Source: an uncultured bacterium (GTDB taxonomy: Bacteria; Hydrogenedentota; Hydrogenedentia; Hydrogenedentales; JAEUWI01). From it: 9,269 nucleotides of DNA. The notes under the pieces are model-generated. The model did no database searches. It was not told where the DNA came from and was given only the letters and a program-made list of their open reading frames with translations. Location of the stretch: contig CALAXS010000590.1 of assembly GCA_937895305.1 (NCBI GenBank), forward strand, positions 1-9,269. Reading direction: 5' to 3'. The first letter of the stretch is position 1, and every line of letters begins with the position of its first letter. Both the position numbers and the translations under genes were made by a program. Below, piece after piece: positions 6,301 to 9,269 of the stretch.

Positions 6301-7815
6301 ATGTACAGACAGTATTCATTGGTTTTGGGTGGCCTCCTGTGTATCGCCTTATCTTTGACGGGTTGGGGGCAAGGGATTTCAGTACCATCGGAGCGCGTCC
6401 TGCAGGGTTCCGTCCAGCAAGCTGCCCCCATACCCATGGCGGTCCGGAAACAACTGCGGGTTGACGGGATTCAATTGGCCCCATTGGCTCCTGATGCCAT
6501 TGAAGATGTGATAAGTGCCGAGAAAGGCGTGCTGGTGATTGGGGTACGTCGTCCGTTGCCTGAATTACTGGAGGCCAAGTCAACGGGTACAGATACTATG
6601 GATTGGCAATTGGTGGAGGGACGCTGGGTGAGTACCCTGTCTATTCAAGCACCCGGTGCGACAGGGATGCGGGTACATTTCACGGAGCATGAGTTACCCG
6701 TGGGGAGTCGTTTGTTGGTTTATGATGGCTATACGCAAGATCAGGTTTGGCCTTGTGCAGTCAACAGCGATTCGCTTTGGTCCCCGACGGTGTATAGCGA
6801 TTTGATTGTGGTGGAGTGTGCATTGCCTGTGGGTGCCGGGTTGGACGGGGTAACCTTTGGGGTTTCGGAGGTGATGCATAATTTCAGGGATCCCTGGCAA
6901 AGTAGTGCCAAAGGGGCAGCGGGATCGTGCAATAATCCAACACCCTGTTTTCCGGATTGGGAAGAGACCGCCTTAGGCGTCGGTGGGATTGCCTCGGTCG
7001 GGTCCAACGGGGGCTTGTGGTGTACCGGGAGTATTCTTGCCGATACAGACCCGATTACACGGACGCCCTTTTTTCTAACTGCCAACCATTGCGTTAGTGG
7101 TGAATCCGGTGGTGGTGGAAGTGCCAACATCGAAGTGTATTGGTTTTATGAGATGGATAGTTGCGGCGGGAGTGTGCCGAGTGTTGCGACGGTGCCGCGT
7201 TCGGTCGGGGGTGCAGATTTTCTGGCCGGGAATTCAGTAAATTCGGGCACAGACGTTACGTTGCTGCGATTACGTTTTGCGCCGCCCGCAGGCTTGACCT
7301 GGCTGGGCTGGCGCACGGCTGCCCTTGGTCTTGGTGATGATATCGTGGGGATACATCATCCTTCAGGTGATTTTAAACGCATCAGCTTTGGGGATAAGGT
7401 GGATTCGGGTAGCCCACAGAGCGCAGGTGGGCACCTGCAGTCCCTGGACCGCTTCCATGAAATTTTATGGAACGATGGCACCACTGAGCCCGCGTCCTCG
7501 GGCAGCCCCATTTTTCTGGCATCAACCGCGCAAGTCGTGGGCCAGCTTTGGGGTGGACGTGCATCCTGTACCTTAACGAATGAGCCGGACTACTACGGTC
7601 GTTTTGATGTGTCCTATTCGGTACTGGAGTTTTTTCTTGCGGGTGCTTTCTCACCCTTCGATTTGGATCGTTCCGGGACGGTAGATTCAGTGGACCTACA
7701 GATAATGGCGAATGCTGCTGTTGTGGGTACCGGTCCACGAGCGGATATGGACAGTTCTGGCGTGGTGAATGCCCTTGATATCGAATTGATGATTCAGGAA
7801 ATTCTGGGGAATTAA
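6301..7815 (+). CDS. Secreted lysyl-endopeptidase-like serine protease with C-terminal dockerin-like repeats
   Basis: A 504-residue chymotrypsin-fold protease related to Achromobacter protease I (lysyl endopeptidase). Signal peptide about 1-25, propeptide to about 204, catalytic domain about 205-445. The triad is His263 (TANHC), Asp318 (GTDVTLL) and Ser400 (ASSGSP). Six cysteines (210, 216, 241, 264, 288, 423) match those of the family, and Asp430 before YYGR matches the Lys-recognising pocket Asp. K204-G205 followed by AAGSC resembles the mature N-terminus GVSGSC, implying self-cleavage after Lys. The C-terminus has two calcium-loop repeats, D454 to D465 and D482 to D493, of dockerin type I pattern. 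It is exported and probably digests extracellular protein. The ATG at 6301 is preferred over GTG at 6295 because AGGAAG lies five bases before it. The M14 gene follows after 4 bases. Confidence 0.9.
   Translation: MYRQYSLVLGGLLCIALSLTGWGQGISVPSERVLQGSVQQAAPIPMAVRKQLRVDGIQLAPLAPDAIEDVISAEKGVLVIGVRRPLPELLEAKSTGTDTMDWQLVEGRWVSTLSIQAPGATGMRVHFTEHELPVGSRLLVYDGYTQDQVWPCAVNSDSLWSPTVYSDLIVVECALPVGAGLDGVTFGVSEVMHNFRDPWQSSAKGAAGSCNNPTPCFPDWEETALGVGGIASVGSNGGLWCTGSILADTDPITRTPFFLTANHCVSGESGGGGSANIEVYWFYEMDSCGGSVPSVATVPRSVGGADFLAGNSVNSGTDVTLLRLRFAPPAGLTWLGWRTAALGLGDDIVGIHHPSGDFKRISFGDKVDSGSPQSAGGHLQSLDRFHEILWNDGTTEPASSGSPIFLASTAQVVGQLWGGRASCTLTNEPDYYGRFDVSYSVLEFFLAGAFSPFDLDRSGTVDSVDLQIMANAAVVGTGPRADMDSSGVVNALDIELMIQEILGN
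7661..7812 (+). other. Dockerin-like EF-hand pair (domain within the protease)
   Basis: Two 12-residue calcium-binding loops, spaced 28 residues apart, occupy the last 50 residues of the protease (454-465 and 482-493), each with the D-x-D-x-S-G-x-V-[DN]-x-x-D pattern and a following helix. This is the dockerin type I layout. In cellulosomes dockerins bind cohesins; no cohesin gene is seen here. In non-cellulosomal bacteria such tails are common on secreted proteins and their role is uncertain. Confidence 0.7.
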
Positions 7816-7819
7816 AAGC

Positions 7820-8860
7820 ATGGAAAATCTGGAACCCATTCAACGCTTGCTTCATGCTGAACTGCCCGATAGTTGGATAAATTTTCGGGATATGGCGTCG
7901 GTGCGAAGCCATGTAGCAAGCTATGGCGAATTTACTGAGATAGGTCAAAGTCGCAGTGGCCAGGAAATGGTGGGCTATAGTTTTGGTACAGGGGTACGCA
8001 AGGTGTCGGTCATTGGCGGTAGTCATGCCGATGAACCCATGGGGCCCATGACGGCGCAGATATTGGTGGAAGCGATAGGAGAATTCGCACCCCATCTGCT
8101 GGATGCATTCACGTTTTATGTAGTCCCTCAGATGAATCCGGATGGATCAGATGCGAATAGACCCTGGTTTCATGACCCGGTAGACTTTAAGGCTTATGCG
8201 AAACAGGCTATTCGCGAGCAGCCTGGAGACGACATTGAGTTCGGATTTAGTACGCCAGGATTACGCCCAGAGAATAATGCCGCTATGGGCTACCTGAAAG
8301 GGCATGGGCCTTATGATGCGCACTTTTCCTTGCATGGTATGGGCTTCGCCGAGGGTGCATGGTTTCTGATTCATGAAGATTGGATAAGTCGCACCGCTGA
8401 ATTACAGGACATGTTGACCTGCTGTTGCGCAGCGCGGAATGTGGGCTTTCACGACATCGACCGCAAGGGATTGAAGGGGTTCACGCGCATTGCGCCGGGT
8501 TTTTGTAGCACACCAAACCATAATGCAATGCGCGCATTCTTTGAAGCAGAGGATGATCTGGAGATGGCAGCGAAGTTTCATCCATCGTCTATGGAATGGG
8601 TGACCTCGTTGGGGGGTGGACCCTTGTGCATGGTGAGCGAGATGCCCCTGTTCTTGATCGACGGATCGGATTCCACGCTGGGCGACCCGGTGCTATTCCG
8701 TTTTCGAGATGACCTTATTGAAGCGCGTGCTGCCGGGACGGATGCTGCGCTGGATGCCTTGATTGAAAAGCATAGTGTTGAATCGTTCCCGCTGAAAGAG
8801 CACATGCGTTATCAGTTGTTGATGGTGGTGGGTGCGCTGGAAATGTTGTCACGCAGGTAA
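7820..8860 (+). CDS. M14-family zinc carboxypeptidase or deacylase-like protein
   Basis: A 346-residue cytoplasmic protein (no signal peptide) of the M14 metallopeptidase superfamily. Zinc ligands are His69 and Glu72 (GSHADEP, HxxE) and His172 (SLHGMG). Catalytic Glu274 lies in the SEMP segment. MNPDGSDANR (105-114) matches the substrate-binding NPDG region of the family. These signatures occur both in carboxypeptidases and in succinylglutamate desuccinylase or aspartoacylase-like deacylases, so the exact reaction is not assigned. A run of three cysteines at 201-203 is odd. It begins four bases after the protease stop, with GGGGA about nine bases upstream, so the two are probably co-transcribed. 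Since the protease is secreted and this protein is cytoplasmic, it may finish degradation of imported peptides; that is inference. Confidence 0.85.
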   Translation: MENLEPIQRLLHAELPDSWINFRDMASVRSHVASYGEFTEIGQSRSGQEMVGYSFGTGVRKVSVIGGSHADEPMGPMTAQILVEAIGEFAPHLLDAFTFYVVPQMNPDGSDANRPWFHDPVDFKAYAKQAIREQPGDDIEFGFSTPGLRPENNAAMGYLKGHGPYDAHFSLHGMGFAEGAWFLIHEDWISRTAELQDMLTCCCAARNVGFHDIDRKGLKGFTRIAPGFCSTPNHNAMRAFFEAEDDLEMAAKFHPSSMEWVTSLGGGPLCMVSEMPLFLIDGSDSTLGDPVLFRFRDDLIEARAAGTDAALDALIEKHSVESFPLKEHMRYQLLMVVGALEMLSRR

Positions 8861-8864
8861 GCAA

Positions 8865-8984
8865 ATGAATCACGATGACATGGGCTATGTCGCATTGTCT
8901 TCACGTACCCCGTTAATGCGAGCCGAGTATAAACGAGGCGTGGCAATCTGGCTTGGCCCGAAAGACATGATGCCGGAGTCATAG
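8865..8984 (+). CDS. Small ORF of 39 codons, unassigned
   Basis: An ATG four bases after the M14 stop opens a 39-codon frame ending at TAG (8982-8984), with AGG about eight bases before it. The product (MNHDDMGYVALSSR at its start) has no motif I recognise. Its second half lies in the left arm and loop of the palindromic repeat, so it may be a chance frame, or the stub of a gene cut by the repeat. Codon use does not decide. Confidence 0.25.
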   Translation: MNHDDMGYVALSSRTPLMRAEYKRGVAIWLGPKDMMPES

Positions 8985-9048
8985 CTTCCACTGTCTAATC
9001 ATCTGGGCCAAGCCAGATTGCCGCGTCGCTGCGCTCCTCGCAATGACA
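8915..9048. repeat. Palindromic repeat element (REP/MITE-like)
   Basis: Two perfect 18-bp arms, GGCAATCTGGCTTGGCCC (8942-8959) and its reverse complement (9005-9022), enclose a 45-base centre holding a smaller inverted pair (AGACA 8963-8967, TGTCT 8992-8996). Beyond the arms, imperfect complementarity continues: the left flank has AATGCGAG (8915-8922) and the right flank ends in CCTCGCAATGACA (9036-9048), which is GTCATTGCGAGG on the other strand. That end looks like dispersed palindromic repeats I remember from many bacterial genomes. No coding transposase is present. In RNA it would form a long hairpin and could stabilise or terminate transcripts between the two convergent genes. The element ends are approximate. 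Confidence 0.75.
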
Positions 9049-9094
9049 GGTGGTGTGGGTTTTTAGCTAGCGTTAGCGTGTGGCATGGTAAATA

Positions 9095-9269
9095 TTAAGG
9101 CATTAAGAGGAAGTCTTGAATGGCTTCGGACACTGTATTACTGACTGGTGCTTCGCCTTGAAAGTGCGCAAGCAGTGGAAGAGAACCTGCAATGTGTTTT
9201 GTATTTTTTAGGTACTTAGAGCATTTTAACAAATTATTGTTACGAATCTGCTTGTTGTGGCATCGGTTG
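9095..9269 (-). CDS. C-terminal end of an unidentified protein (5' part beyond the window)
   Basis: An open frame of 57 codons on the minus strand enters at the right edge and stops at TAA (9095-9097). The end of the product reads PLLAHFQGEAPVSNTVSEAI followed by QDFLLMP, which looks protein-like, but no family is recognised. It is lysine- and asparagine-rich upstream and more AT-rich than the other genes. Random sequence would stay open this long only a few percent of the time, so it is plausible, not certain. It would be convergent with the M14 gene. Confidence 0.4.
   Translation of the reverse strand, partial: NRCHNKQIRNNNLLKCSKYLKNTKHIAGSLPLLAHFQGEAPVSNTVSEAIQDFLLMP

Noticed and set aside
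7382..8095. Minus-strand frame of 237 codons across the protease and M14 genes
   Set aside because: It overlaps two motif-supported genes and has no recognisable product.
8877..8891. GACAT-GGGCT-ATGTC hairpin after the M14 gene as a terminator
   Set aside because: The stem is only 5 bp and no T-run follows on either strand.
8915..9048. CRISPR array or tRNA in the right intergenic region
   Set aside because: Only one inverted pair, no spaced direct repeats, and no cloverleaf with a tRNA-like acceptor and T-loop.
9066..9077. GCTA-GCGT-TAGC small inverted repeat
   Set aside because: Too short to separate from chance; no T-run.

Overview
The window is bacterial, with dense genes, short intergenic gaps and Shine-Dalgarno-like start sites. 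It holds a six-gene leftward block (positions 1 to 6109), a divergent rightward pair (6301 to 8860), and a right-edge segment with a large palindromic repeat and the tail of a further leftward gene. No rRNA, tRNA, CRISPR array or transposase gene was seen. The organism cannot be named from the sequence. A secreted protease ending in a dockerin-like EF-hand pair, a nickel-pincer LarA-like enzyme and a PPi-type phosphofructokinase of the GGNDS kind suggest a free-living heterotroph, perhaps of a planctomycete, lentisphaera or hydrogenedentes-like group. That placement is a weak inference.

Leftward block, in transcription order: an SDR oxidoreductase of the D-mannonate oxidoreductase (UxuB/YjmF) type; a HAD-superfamily phosphatase with a very long insert; a PdxB-type erythronate-4-phosphate dehydrogenase; a LarA-family (DUF2088) racemase/epimerase; a TPR lipoprotein; and a phosphofructokinase, probably PPi-dependent, that runs off the left edge. 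Gaps are 42, 6, -7 (overlap), 7 and 22 bases, so one transcript is likely. A strong extended -10 lies upstream of the SDR gene. A 14-bp palindrome overlaps that -10, and the predicted leader carries a short hairpin followed by five Ts. Several of these genes act on sugar acids or 2-hydroxyacids, so the block looks like a sugar-acid or hydroxyacid module feeding central glycolysis. The exact substrate is unknown.

Rightward pair: a secreted lysyl-endopeptidase-like serine protease (signal peptide, about 180-residue propeptide, S1 catalytic domain, C-terminal dockerin-like EF-hand pair), then four bases later a cytoplasmic M14-family zinc carboxypeptidase or deacylase-like protein. The protease matches Achromobacter protease I at the triad, six cysteines, the pocket Asp and the mature N-terminus, where a Lys-Gly bond suggests self-processing. 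The pair plausibly serves peptide scavenging.

Right end: a 39-codon ORF follows the M14 gene and runs into a palindromic element with perfect 18-bp arms (8942-8959 and 9005-9022). Its outer right end reads like a dispersed repeat seen in many bacterial genomes. Beyond it, an open frame on the minus strand enters from the right edge and stops at 9095, so the repeat would sit between convergent genes.
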